Shown here in pieces: positions 36,663 to 43,685 of a stretch of 64,000 nt of DNA. How positions within the stretch are numbered: the stretch's first letter is position 1; each line of letters opens with the position of its first letter. Under the pieces are notes generated by a model. The model ran no database searches and was not told the origin of the DNA. It was given only the letters and a program-made list of their open reading frames with translations. The position numbers and the translations under genes were made by a program. Origin of the DNA: CAWIJJ01 sp963836405 (GTDB lineage Bacteria; Acidobacteriota; Terriglobia; Bryobacterales; Bryobacteraceae); NCBI GenBank assembly GCA_963836405.1, contig CAWIJL010000004.1, positions 62,001 through 126,000 of the forward strand, given 5' to 3'.

Positions 36663-37540
36663 TGCACGAATACATCGAACTGACGAAGCCGCGAATTACC
36701 TGGCTCATCCTGATGAGCACCGGCATCGGATATTTTTTCGGTCTTGCCGGGGCGGGCACGTGGCGCGAATTTCTGGCGGCGATTCCGCTGCTTTCGCTGC
36801 TGCACACGATTGTGGGGACGGGCCTGATCGCTTCGGGCACGGCGGCGCTGAATCAGTGGTACGAGCGGGAGGCCGACCGCAAGATGCGGCGCACGGCGAA
36901 GCGGCCGCTGCCGGCGGGCAAGCTCGATCCGCGGCGCGCGCTGCTGTTCGGAACGGCACTGGCCGTGGGGGGATTTCTGGAGTTGTGGCTGGGGGTGAAT
37001 CTGCTGGCGGCGCTGATCGGCGCGTTCACGCTGGCGACTTACCTTTTCATCTACACGCCCATGAAGCAGCGCACCTGGTGGTCTACCACGGTAGGGGCAA
37101 TACCTGGCGCGATGCCGCCGGTGATCGGGTACGCGGCGGCAGCCGGCAAGCTTACCGGCGAGGCGTGCATACTGGCCGCGATTCTGTTTTTGTGGCAGTT
37201 TCCCCATTTTTATTCGATCGCCTGGATGTACAAGGAAGACTACGCCCGCGCGGGCATCCTGATGCTGCCCGTAGTGGAGCCGGATTGCCGGTCGACGGCG
37301 AGGCAGATCGTGCTGTTCGGCGCGATGCTGGTGCCGGTGAGCCTGCTGCCGGTGCTCAGCGGGATGTCCGGTTCGGTATACCTTGTGGGGGCCAGCCTGC
37401 TGGGGGCGTGGTTTCTCTACTCAGGGGTGCGGGTTGCGCTGGACCGCACGATTTTGCGCGCCCGAAAAGTACTGCTGGCCTCGGTGTTATACCTTCCGCT
37501 GATCTACGGATTGATGCTGCTGGACAGGCCCGGATTGTGA
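36662..37540 (+). CDS. ctaB: Protoheme IX farnesyltransferase (heme O synthase)
   Basis: A 292-residue UbiA-superfamily prenyltransferase. 'ALNQWYEREADRKMRRTAKR' carries the NxxxxExD-type first polyprenyl-binding motif. 'YTPMKQRTWWSTTVGAIPGA' and 'WQFPHFYSIAWMYKEDY' are CtaB signatures. It transfers farnesyl diphosphate to heme B to give heme O. The start overlaps the ctaA stop by one base and the stop overlaps the ABC ATPase GTG start by four, giving a tightly coupled operon. Confidence 0.93.
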   Translation: MHEYIELTKPRITWLILMSTGIGYFFGLAGAGTWREFLAAIPLLSLLHTIVGTGLIASGTAALNQWYEREADRKMRRTAKRPLPAGKLDPRRALLFGTALAVGGFLELWLGVNLLAALIGAFTLATYLFIYTPMKQRTWWSTTVGAIPGAMPPVIGYAAAAGKLTGEACILAAILFLWQFPHFYSIAWMYKEDYARAGILMLPVVEPDCRSTARQIVLFGAMLVPVSLLPVLSGMSGSVYLVGASLLGAWFLYSGVRVALDRTILRARKVLLASVLYLPLIYGLMLLDRPGL

Positions 37541-38445
37541 TCGAAGTACAGAACCTCACCCACCGTTATGGCGAGCGCGTCGCACTCTCAAATGTAAGCT
37601 TCGACGTCAAGGCCGGAGAAATTTTCGGCCTGCTGGGACCGAACGGCGGCGGGAAGTCCACGTTGTTCCGGATTCTCTCGACGATGATGGTGCCGGGCGG
37701 CGGGCGTGCGACCATCGACGGGCACGACGTGGAACGCGAACCGGCCGAGGTACGGCGGACGGTGGGCGTGGTTTTCCAGACGCAGAGCCTGGACAAAGCG
37801 CTGACGGTGCAGGAAAATCTGCGCGCGCAAGGACACCTGCACGGTTTGAGCGGGCGGGTGCTGGCCGGACGCATGGAAGCGGCAATGGAAAGTCTCGGGC
37901 TCGCGGACCGGCGCAAAGATTTGGTGGAGACGCTTTCGGGCGGCCTGCGGCGGCGCGTGGAGATCGCCAAGGCGCTGCTGCACCGGCCGAAGGTCCTGTT
38001 GATGGACGAAGCCTCCACGGGCCTCGACCCGGCGGCGCGGCGCGATCTGTCGCGGCACGTCCAAGCGCTGCGGGAGCGGGAGGGCGTCACGATTCTGCTT
38101 ACTACGCACATCCTCGAAGAGGCGGACCGCTGCGACCGGCTGGTGCTGCTGCACGAAGGAAGCATCGTGGCCTCGGGCAGCCCTGGCGATTTGCGCTCGC
38201 GCATCGGCGGCGACGTGGTGGTGCTGGAAACGGCGGATCCCGGGAAACTGGCGGCCGGCATCGAAGAGCGGTTCGGGCTTGCGGCGGGCGCGCGCGACGG
38301 GCAGGTGCGCGTGGAAATTACCAACGGACACCGGTTTATCACGGAAGTGGTGGAGGCTTTCCCGGGCATCATCGATTCGGTGGGGCTTCACAAGCCGACC
38401 CTCGAAGATGTATTTGTAAGAGAAACGGGAGCAGGCATTGAATAG
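37537..38445 (+). CDS. ABC transporter ATP-binding protein (drug/heme-export type)
   Basis: A 302-residue ATPase with Walker A 'GPNGGGKSTL', Q-loop 'VVFQTQSLD', signature 'LSGGLRRRVEIAKALL', Walker B 'VLLMDEAS' and switch His in 'TTHILEE'. The C-terminal extension of about 90 residues is that of the CcmA/DrrA-like multidrug group. With the ABC-2 permease encoded next it forms a complete exporter. Its place between ctaB and SCO suggests a role in oxidase maturation, such as copper or heme handling, by analogy with other oxidase gene clusters. Confidence 0.9.
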   Translation: MIEVQNLTHRYGERVALSNVSFDVKAGEIFGLLGPNGGGKSTLFRILSTMMVPGGGRATIDGHDVEREPAEVRRTVGVVFQTQSLDKALTVQENLRAQGHLHGLSGRVLAGRMEAAMESLGLADRRKDLVETLSGGLRRRVEIAKALLHRPKVLLMDEASTGLDPAARRDLSRHVQALREREGVTILLTTHILEEADRCDRLVLLHEGSIVASGSPGDLRSRIGGDVVVLETADPGKLAAGIEERFGLAAGARDGQVRVEITNGHRFITEVVEAFPGIIDSVGLHKPTLEDVFVRETGAGIE

Positions 38446-39178
38446 TTTTGTATTACCGGCCGCAACCCTCTGGCAGCGCGAGCTGGTGCGATTCTGGCGG
38501 CAGAAGAGCAGGGTGCTGGGCGTAGTCGCGTCGCCGCTGGTGTTCTGGCTCCTGATGGGTTATGGGTCGAACGATCTGGCGCGCTACTATTCGGGCGCGC
38601 TGGTGCTGACGGTGATGTTCAGCGCCATCTTTTCGACGATTTCGATCATCGAGGACCGGCGGGAAGGATTTCTGCTGTCGATGCTGGTTTCGCCCGCGCC
38701 GCGGACGAGCATGGTGCTGGGCAAGATCCTGGGCTCGGCGACGCTGGCGTGGATACAGGGGATGATCTTCCTTGCGTTCGCGCCGCTGGCCGGGGTGCGC
38801 ATCGATGCTGGGGAAGTCGTAGTGGCGGCGGGGGTGATTTTTCTGGTGGCGTTCGCGCTGACGGGGCTGGGCTTCACGATCGCCTGGCGGATGGATTCGA
38901 CGGCTGGGTTTCACGCGATTATGAATCTGCTGCTGGTTCCGATGTGGATGGTATCGGGCTCGCTGTTTCCGATGGCGACGGCGCACGGCTGGGTGAAGGC
39001 GATTATGTGGATCAATCCGCTGACGTATTCGATCGCGCTGCTGAACCACACGTTGCGGCTGCCCAGTGCTTCGCCGGGCGCAGCGTTGAGCTTGGCGGTG
39101 ACGGTAGGGTTCGGAATCGTGCTGCTGCTGGTGTGCGGCATGATGGCCGCGCAGAAAGCGGCAAGGAGCGCGGCATGA
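38438..39178 (+). CDS. ABC-2 type transporter permease
   Basis: A 246-residue membrane protein with six helices of the ABC-2 family. An N-terminal 'LWQRELVRFWRQKSRVLG' is typical, then 'IIEDRREGFLLSMLVSPAPR' and 'HAIMNLLLVPMWMVSGSLFP'. It pairs with the ATPase encoded just upstream. The TTG start overlaps the ATPase stop by 8 bases; the stop overlaps the SCO start (ATGA). Confidence 0.9.
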   Translation: MNSFVLPAATLWQRELVRFWRQKSRVLGVVASPLVFWLLMGYGSNDLARYYSGALVLTVMFSAIFSTISIIEDRREGFLLSMLVSPAPRTSMVLGKILGSATLAWIQGMIFLAFAPLAGVRIDAGEVVVAAGVIFLVAFALTGLGFTIAWRMDSTAGFHAIMNLLLVPMWMVSGSLFPMATAHGWVKAIMWINPLTYSIALLNHTLRLPSASPGAALSLAVTVGFGIVLLLVCGMMAAQKAARSAA

Positions 39179-39726
39179 TGCGGATTGCCGCGGTGGTTGC
39201 GCTGGCCGGGCTGGCGGTATCGTGCGCGCCGCTGCCGCCGCTCTCGGTGCTGGGCGACGTGCCGCAATTTCAATTGACGTCGCAGGACGGACAGCCATTC
39301 CACAGCAAGGCGCTGGAGGGTCGCGTGTGGGTGGCGGATTTCATTTACACCACCTGCACCGGGCCGTGCCCGATGATGAGCTCGCAGATGCGCCGCCTTC
39401 AGACGCAGACGGATCCGGAGGTGAAGCTGATTTCCTTCACCGTCGATCCGGCGCACGATACGCCGCCGGTGCTGTCCGAGTACGCCAAGAAGTTCAAGTA
39501 CGACCCGTCGCGGTGGTGGTTTCTGACGGGGGAAGCCGAGAAGCTGAGTTCGCTCGGACGCGATACGTTTCACCTGAATAGCGTGGACGGCAGCATGACG
39601 CACAGCACGCGCTTCGTGCTGGTGGACCGGAAGGGCCACATCCGCGGCTACTATTCGACGTCCGAAGACGGTTTTCTGAGCCGGCTGGTGCGCGATATCA
39701 AGACGGTTCAGAACGAAACCACATGA
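39175..39726 (+). CDS. SCO1/SenC-family copper chaperone lipoprotein
   Basis: A 183-residue thioredoxin-fold lipoprotein (lipobox LAVSC, Cys17). The copper-binding CxxxC is Cys61/Cys65 in 'TTCTGPCPMM', with the third ligand His in 'SMTHSTRFVLVD'. 'FTVDPAHDTP' is the family motif. SCO proteins deliver or reduce copper for the CuA centre of cytochrome oxidase. It is embedded in the ctaA-ctaB operon by ATGA overlaps on both sides. Confidence 0.93.
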   Translation: MMRIAAVVALAGLAVSCAPLPPLSVLGDVPQFQLTSQDGQPFHSKALEGRVWVADFIYTTCTGPCPMMSSQMRRLQTQTDPEVKLISFTVDPAHDTPPVLSEYAKKFKYDPSRWWFLTGEAEKLSSLGRDTFHLNSVDGSMTHSTRFVLVDRKGHIRGYYSTSEDGFLSRLVRDIKTVQNETT

Positions 39727-40133
39727 TCCCGGTTCTGCCCACCGTGAACGCGGCGCTGAACGCGACCGCCGCCGTGCTGCTGGTGCGGGCCTACCGGCTG
39801 ATCCGGAGCAAACGGATCGAGGCGCACCGGAAGACGATGCTGTCGGCATTTGCGGTTTCGTGCCTGTTCCTGGTGTGCTACCTGGTTTACCACGCGCAGG
39901 TCGGGTCGGTGCGATTTCAGAAGACCGGTGCGATCCGCACGGTGTACCTGGGTATTCTTCTCACCCACACGGTGCTGGCGGCGGCGGTCCCGGTGCTGGC
40001 GGTCATCACGCTGCGGCGGGGCCTGGCGGCGCGATACGATAAGCACCGGCGCATTGCGCGCTGGACCTTCCCGATCTGGCTCTATGTGAGCGTCACGGGT
40101 GTGGTTGTGTACTTCATGCTGTACTGGCTGTAG
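39723..40133 (+). CDS. DUF420 membrane protein (oxidase assembly, CtaM-like)
   Basis: A 136-residue protein with four helices and the DUF420 pattern: 'LPTVNAALNATAAVLLVRAY', 'IEAHRKTMLSAFAVSC' and 'YDKHRRIARWTFPIWLYVSV', with conserved histidines. DUF420 proteins such as CtaM are needed for heme-copper oxidase maturation in Firmicutes. It is the last gene of the cluster, overlapping SCO by four bases. Confidence 0.88.
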   Translation: MIPVLPTVNAALNATAAVLLVRAYRLIRSKRIEAHRKTMLSAFAVSCLFLVCYLVYHAQVGSVRFQKTGAIRTVYLGILLTHTVLAAAVPVLAVITLRRGLAARYDKHRRIARWTFPIWLYVSVTGVVVYFMLYWL

Positions 40134-40150
40134 CGGAGCCGGGCAGCCAG

Positions 40151-40165
40151 CCACCGGGCCGGTGG
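40151..40165. repeat. Compact inverted repeat between DUF420 and padR
   Basis: CCACCGG-G-CCGGTGG is a perfect 7-base inverted repeat around one base, 17 bases after the DUF420 stop. It is not followed by a T run, so it would be a weak or Rho-assisted terminator, or part of the padR control region. Confidence 0.4.
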
Positions 40166-40175
40166 CCGGTCGTGC

Positions 40176-40199
40176 TAATATATCCGTCACGGATGTATT
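40176..40199 (+). promoter_or_regulatory. padR: PadR-type operator overlapping the -10 element and start codon of padR
   Basis: AATATATCCG (40177-40186), TCA, then CGGATGTATT (40190-40199) form a 10-base inverted repeat with one mismatch. It includes a TAATAT -10 candidate at 40176-40181 and the ATG at 40193. A PadR dimer bound here would block both transcription and translation start. The -10 lies 11 bases before the ATG, so the transcript is leaderless or nearly so. Confidence 0.6.
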
Positions 40200-40540
40200 C
40201 GCCAAGTCCACTCACCCCGGCGGTATTTCACATTCTCCTGGCAATTGCCGACGGAGAAAAGCACGGCTACGGGATCATGCAGGAGGTATCCGCGAGAACC
40301 AGGGGTAAGGTCGTTCTCGGACCGGGCACGCTCTATGGAACGATCAATCGCATGTTGGAGTCCGGCTTGATCGAAGAGGCCGGCGAACGAGCCGATCCTG
40401 CGCTGAGCGATGAGAGGCGCCGGTACTACCGCATCTCACGCAAAGGCCGGCAGGCCGCGACTGCAGAGGCCGAGCGCCTTCAGGAACTGCTGCGCACGGC
40501 GCGCGCCAAGCACCTGTTGCGGCGGCCACGGCCCGCCTGA
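40193..40540 (+). CDS. PadR-family transcriptional regulator
   Basis: A 115-residue winged-helix protein: 'PLTPAVFHILLAIADGEKHG' opens the PadR domain, with 'YGIMQEVSARTRGKVVLGPG', 'TLYGTINRMLESGLIEE' and the wing 'DERRRYYRISRKGRQ'. It represses genes through a palindromic operator. ATG 40193 was chosen over GTG 40172 because of the -10 element just upstream. It is followed 9 bases later by the Clp-N-domain protein, its likely target gene. In Acidobacteria such PadR genes usually precede ADOP permeases. Confidence 0.9.
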   Translation: MYSPSPLTPAVFHILLAIADGEKHGYGIMQEVSARTRGKVVLGPGTLYGTINRMLESGLIEEAGERADPALSDERRRYYRISRKGRQAATAEAERLQELLRTARAKHLLRRPRPA

Positions 40541-40549
40541 GAGGGTTAT

Positions 40550-41158
40550 ATGAGCTTGTCTGAAAAGATCTATCGTGTTCTGCTCCGAGCGTATCCACGC
40601 GACTATCGAAGCCGGTACGCGGAACCCATGGAGCAACTATTAAGGGACCGCCTGCGCCAGGTGCACTCGTTCACCGGCTTTTTGGCGCTTTGGGGGCGGA
40701 TGCTCGCGGACTGGACGGTTTCCGTGCCGGCGCGCTACTGGGAACGAGCCGGGGCGCACACTCACTCCAGTCCGTTTGCGGAACCGGCGCGGCGATGCCT
40801 TTTCTTCGCACGTTCGGAAGCGAGTTCGTTTTCGCGGCGCGAGATTTCGGTAGAGCATTTGTTACTGGGCGTATTGCGGGAGGAGCGCTCGCTTCTCTCC
40901 GGGGCGGCACGGGAAGCCGTGATCCGGGCGATCGAGGAGAGTGAACCTGCCGGCCGGCGCGTTCCACCGATGGAAGACCTGCGACTGGCCTGCGAAGCCA
41001 TCCGGGCGATAGCTGCCGCGTGGGAGATCGCCCATACCGCCGGCCGACGAGATATCTCGCCGGCAGATCTGGCGAGAGGAATCTTGCGCGAAAAGAACAC
41101 GCTGGCGGCGCGCCTGTTGCGCGAGCACGTTATTGCAGCGGGATGGCCGCGCCTTTGA
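40550..41158 (+). CDS. Clp N-terminal repeat domain fused to an ADOP-type leader
   Basis: A 202-residue protein. Residues 1-60 ('IYRVLLRAYPRDYRSRYAEP') match the short cytoplasmic lead-in found in acidobacterial PadR-linked permeases (the YPRxFRxRY pattern). From about residue 78, 'ARRCLFFARSEASSFSRREI' and 'SVEHLLLGVLREE' form a ClpA/ClpC N-terminal substrate/adaptor-binding repeat, repeated at 'DISPADLARGILREKN'. There is no AAA ATPase part. It could be an adaptor or competitor for Clp machinery, or a sensor controlled by PadR; both are inference. Its 3' end overlaps the convergent phosphodiesterase gene by 29 bases. Confidence 0.7.
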   Translation: MSLSEKIYRVLLRAYPRDYRSRYAEPMEQLLRDRLRQVHSFTGFLALWGRMLADWTVSVPARYWERAGAHTHSSPFAEPARRCLFFARSEASSFSRREISVEHLLLGVLREERSLLSGAAREAVIRAIEESEPAGRRVPPMEDLRLACEAIRAIAAAWEIAHTAGRRDISPADLARGILREKNTLAARLLREHVIAAGWPRL

Positions 41159-42443
41159 CGGCGGGCAGCGACACCCCCAGCAGCTTCGCGATCGTCGGCG
41201 CAATATCGATGTTGGCGACGCGGTCGAGTTTTGTCCCCGGCTTCACGCCGTAGCCGCTGGCGATGAAGATGGCGTCCATGTCCGGGTCGCTGGCGAGATA
41301 GCCGTGGCTGCCCGCCTGTTGCGGGACGGCGGCGGTGACCGGACCTCCGGTGGCGCCCGAAAACGAATACCCGGCTTTGGCCGTGAGGAGCAGGTTGAAC
41401 ATCTGCGGGTCCTGCTCGGGAAGCGGCAGGCCCAGGGACGCAAAGCGGTCGGGCGCGATCACATCCTCGATGCCTTCCACGTTCTTCAGTGCCTCAGTTA
41501 CCTTGGGCGTCAATTCCGCCACGCGGGTCTTGTCGAGGTAGACGAACCCGGTGCCGCCCTCAGGCAGCACGTACGCCGACTTGCCGAGGCCGGCGGCTTC
41601 GAGCGCCACGGCCGGCCGGACCTGTTTGGTGTAGGCTTTGAAGCCGTGGTCGGAAACGACCAGGAAGGTGGTTCGCTGCGTCATTCCCGCCTGCTGCACG
41701 GCCTCCACCACTTGCGCGACGCAACTATCGAGAAAGGCGATGGCGGCATTGGCGGCGAGCGTTTTGGGCCCGTACTGGTGTTGCGTGGAATCGAGCGATA
41801 GCAGATGGTAGAGGAGCAGGTTGGGCTTGTGCTCGCGGATGATGTGCGCGGCGGCTTTGGTCCAGACCTGGTCGCGCCAGAGGATGTTGAACTTGTCGAA
41901 ATCCTGCACGTCGTCGGCGGCGATCACGCCTTTGGCGATCATCTCGCGCTCGACGGCGCCGGAGGGCGAGGCCCACTCGAGGAACGGCCAGGTGATGGTG
42001 GGCGCGTTATTGATGGCCACCCAGTCGACCTCGGCCGTGGTCAGGCCGGCATTGAATGCGGCGTCGTAGACGGTGGGAACTTGGACCATCTTCTCTTTGT
42101 CGATTTTGGGATCGACCTTGACGGGTGGCCAGGAGCCGGTGGGGACGATGGTGCCGTTGACGAGGAGGCCGTGCTGGTCGGCGCGAACGCCGGTGACCAT
42201 GGCGGTGTGGTTGGGCCAGGTGACGGTGGGGTTGATGGTGGCCATGCGCGCCGAGGCGCCTTCGCGGATGAGGCGGCGCAGGGTGGGAATGGGCAGCTTG
42301 GGATCTTCGAGAGCGAAGGCAGCGAAGCCGTCCAGGCTGATGACGACTACCATGCGGTCTTTAGCGGGTGCCTGCGCGCGGGCCGGTATGGCGGTCAGGG
42401 CGGCGCACAGCATCAGGGCGCCGAGTGCGGTCGAGGTTTTCAT
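41130..42443 (-). CDS. Secreted type I phosphodiesterase/nucleotide pyrophosphatase (alkaline phosphatase superfamily)
   Basis: A 437-residue protein with a signal peptide ('LGALMLCAALTAIPARAQ'). The metal ligands and nucleophile follow the NPP pattern: Asp in 'VVISLDGF', Thr/His in 'TVTWPNHTAM' (nucleophile Thr), Asp-x3-His in 'SLDSTQHQYG', 'VVSDHGF' and a late His in 'GSHGYLASD'. Members hydrolyse nucleotide or phospholipid diesters outside the cell. It is monocistronic and convergent with the Clp-N gene. Confidence 0.9.
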   Translation of the reverse strand: MKTSTALGALMLCAALTAIPARAQAPAKDRMVVVISLDGFAAFALEDPKLPIPTLRRLIREGASARMATINPTVTWPNHTAMVTGVRADQHGLLVNGTIVPTGSWPPVKVDPKIDKEKMVQVPTVYDAAFNAGLTTAEVDWVAINNAPTITWPFLEWASPSGAVEREMIAKGVIAADDVQDFDKFNILWRDQVWTKAAAHIIREHKPNLLLYHLLSLDSTQHQYGPKTLAANAAIAFLDSCVAQVVEAVQQAGMTQRTTFLVVSDHGFKAYTKQVRPAVALEAAGLGKSAYVLPEGGTGFVYLDKTRVAELTPKVTEALKNVEGIEDVIAPDRFASLGLPLPEQDPQMFNLLLTAKAGYSFSGATGGPVTAAVPQQAGSHGYLASDPDMDAIFIASGYGVKPGTKLDRVANIDIAPTIAKLLGVSLPAVKGAAIPLQ

Positions 42444-42565
42444 GGCTACTCAAAATTCTAGCTGCTTTCGCTGAACTTTCAGGGAGGGGTATGCGTTGTT
42501 GCCCAAGCCGCCGCTTCCATCCCCCTCCCGCCGTCCGTGATACTCTCGGGTCCTGAGGACGACAT

Positions 42566-43027
42566 ATGAAGAAGATCGCTGTCTTTCTGGCCTTTGCCGG
42601 TTTGGCGATGCCCGCGGGCGAGCCCTCCGGATTCCATTTCTGGTCCGCCGCCGAACTGAAGAATCACGCTAAAGCCCTGGCACCCAAGATTAATGCGCAA
42701 AAGGTGGCCAGCGAGACGTTGGCCGCTTTCGGCAACTACAGTTTCATGCTTGCGCACCGCGAGGGGGATGGCGAGGCGGAGTATCACGAGTTGCAGGCCG
42801 ACGTTTTCGTCGTTCAATCCGGGGAAGCCACGCTGGTGGTCGGGGGCAAAATAGACAAAGGCAGGACGAGCGCGCCGAACGAAATCCGCGGACCGTCGAT
42901 CGTCGGGGGAACGGAAAAAAAGCTGGCAGCGGGCGACGTGGTGACGATTCCCGCCAAGACGCCGCACCAACTCAAAATGCCGCCTGGAAAAGAGTTCACC
43001 TATTTCGTGGTGAAGATTACGCAGTAG
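42566..43027 (+). CDS. Small secreted cupin-domain protein
   Basis: A 153-residue protein with a signal peptide ('IAVFLAFAGLAMPAG') and one cupin barrel. The metal-site motifs are 'EYHELQADVFVVQSGEATLV' (motif 1, HxxxxD/E form) and 'GDVVTIPAKTPHQLKMP' (motif 2). The function is unknown; it may isomerise or bind a small molecule. GAGGAC precedes the ATG, and a GATACT -10-like stretch lies at 42539. The gene overlaps the convergent tsaB by 11 bases. Confidence 0.8.
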   Translation: MKKIAVFLAFAGLAMPAGEPSGFHFWSAAELKNHAKALAPKINAQKVASETLAAFGNYSFMLAHREGDGEAEYHELQADVFVVQSGEATLVVGGKIDKGRTSAPNEIRGPSIVGGTEKKLAAGDVVTIPAKTPHQLKMPPGKEFTYFVVKITQ

Positions 43028-43685
43028 GCGGTTTATCCCGCCAGAACAGCTCGGCGTCGGACCGCCGCACGTAGTTCGCGTCGAGTGCGGCTGGATCCTG
43101 CGCCTCCCCCCGCTGATGACGGCCGGCCGCGATGCGCGCGATGGCCGCCGCCATTGCATGCGGCGCCGTCTGCATCGGCCCGGGGAGCGTTGCGCACCAC
43201 GCACCGAAATCGGGCGAGATGAACTCCACCGGCCCTGGAGGCAGCGACGCCAGCCAGTCGTCCAGCCTGGCCACTCTCTCCGGCACCTCCAGGCGCAGCG
43301 CCGAATCGTAGACTGCACCGTAGATCTCTCCGCGCCTCGCATCCAGCAGGACGGCGCGGCGCTCCGCGGAACCGAACGAGGCTAGAGCCTGGAGATTGGA
43401 AACGCCTACGGCCGGACGGCCCAACGCCTCCGCCAGCCCTTTGATGCACGCAAGACCCACGCGAACGCCGGTGAACGATCCCGGCCCCGAGGCGCCGGCG
43501 AAACAATCGATGTCGCCGGGCGCCACCCGGTTTCGGTCGAGCAGCGCCCGCAGGTGAGCGTAAATGACGTGCGCAAAACCGGTGGTCGAGTACAGCTCTA
43601 CCTCCTCGATCGATTCGCCGCCCCGCGCCAGCGCCAGGCTTCCCCGTTCGTGTGTCGTGTCCACTGCCAGCACCAGCGGCGTCAT
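43017..43685 (-). CDS. tsaB: tRNA threonylcarbamoyladenosine biosynthesis protein TsaB
   Basis: A 222-residue ASKHA-fold protein. 'VLAVDTTHERGSLAL' is the phosphate-1-like motif and 'GASGPGSFTGVRVGLACIKG' the TsaB hallmark. TsaB is the non-catalytic partner of TsaD in forming t6A37 in tRNA, and is essential in many bacteria. The ATG overlaps the stop of the upstream DUF5060 gene (ATGA), an unexpected pairing of a housekeeping gene with a secreted glycan enzyme. Confidence 0.92.
   Translation of the reverse strand: MTPLVLAVDTTHERGSLALARGGESIEEVELYSTTGFAHVIYAHLRALLDRNRVAPGDIDCFAGASGPGSFTGVRVGLACIKGLAEALGRPAVGVSNLQALASFGSAERRAVLLDARRGEIYGAVYDSALRLEVPERVARLDDWLASLPPGPVEFISPDFGAWCATLPGPMQTAPHAMAAAIARIAAGRHQRGEAQDPAALDANYVRRSDAELFWRDKPPTA

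Larger units (their letters stand above)
30540..42443. other. Block of reversed GC skew, independent of gene direction
   Basis: Hand counts of 60-base samples show G exceeding C on the plus strand: 31381-31440 G26/C15 and 33301-33360 G24/C13 inside minus-strand genes, and 36841-36900 G26/C16 inside a plus-strand gene. Flanking samples show the opposite: 22801-22860 C26/G17 (minus gene), 16621-16680 C25/G20 and 63181-63240 C26/G17 (plus genes). The pilus locus has weaker skew; one sample (52201-52260) has C20/G23. The block edges fall near 30.53 kb and between 42.45 and 43.0 kb. Confidence 0.55.
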
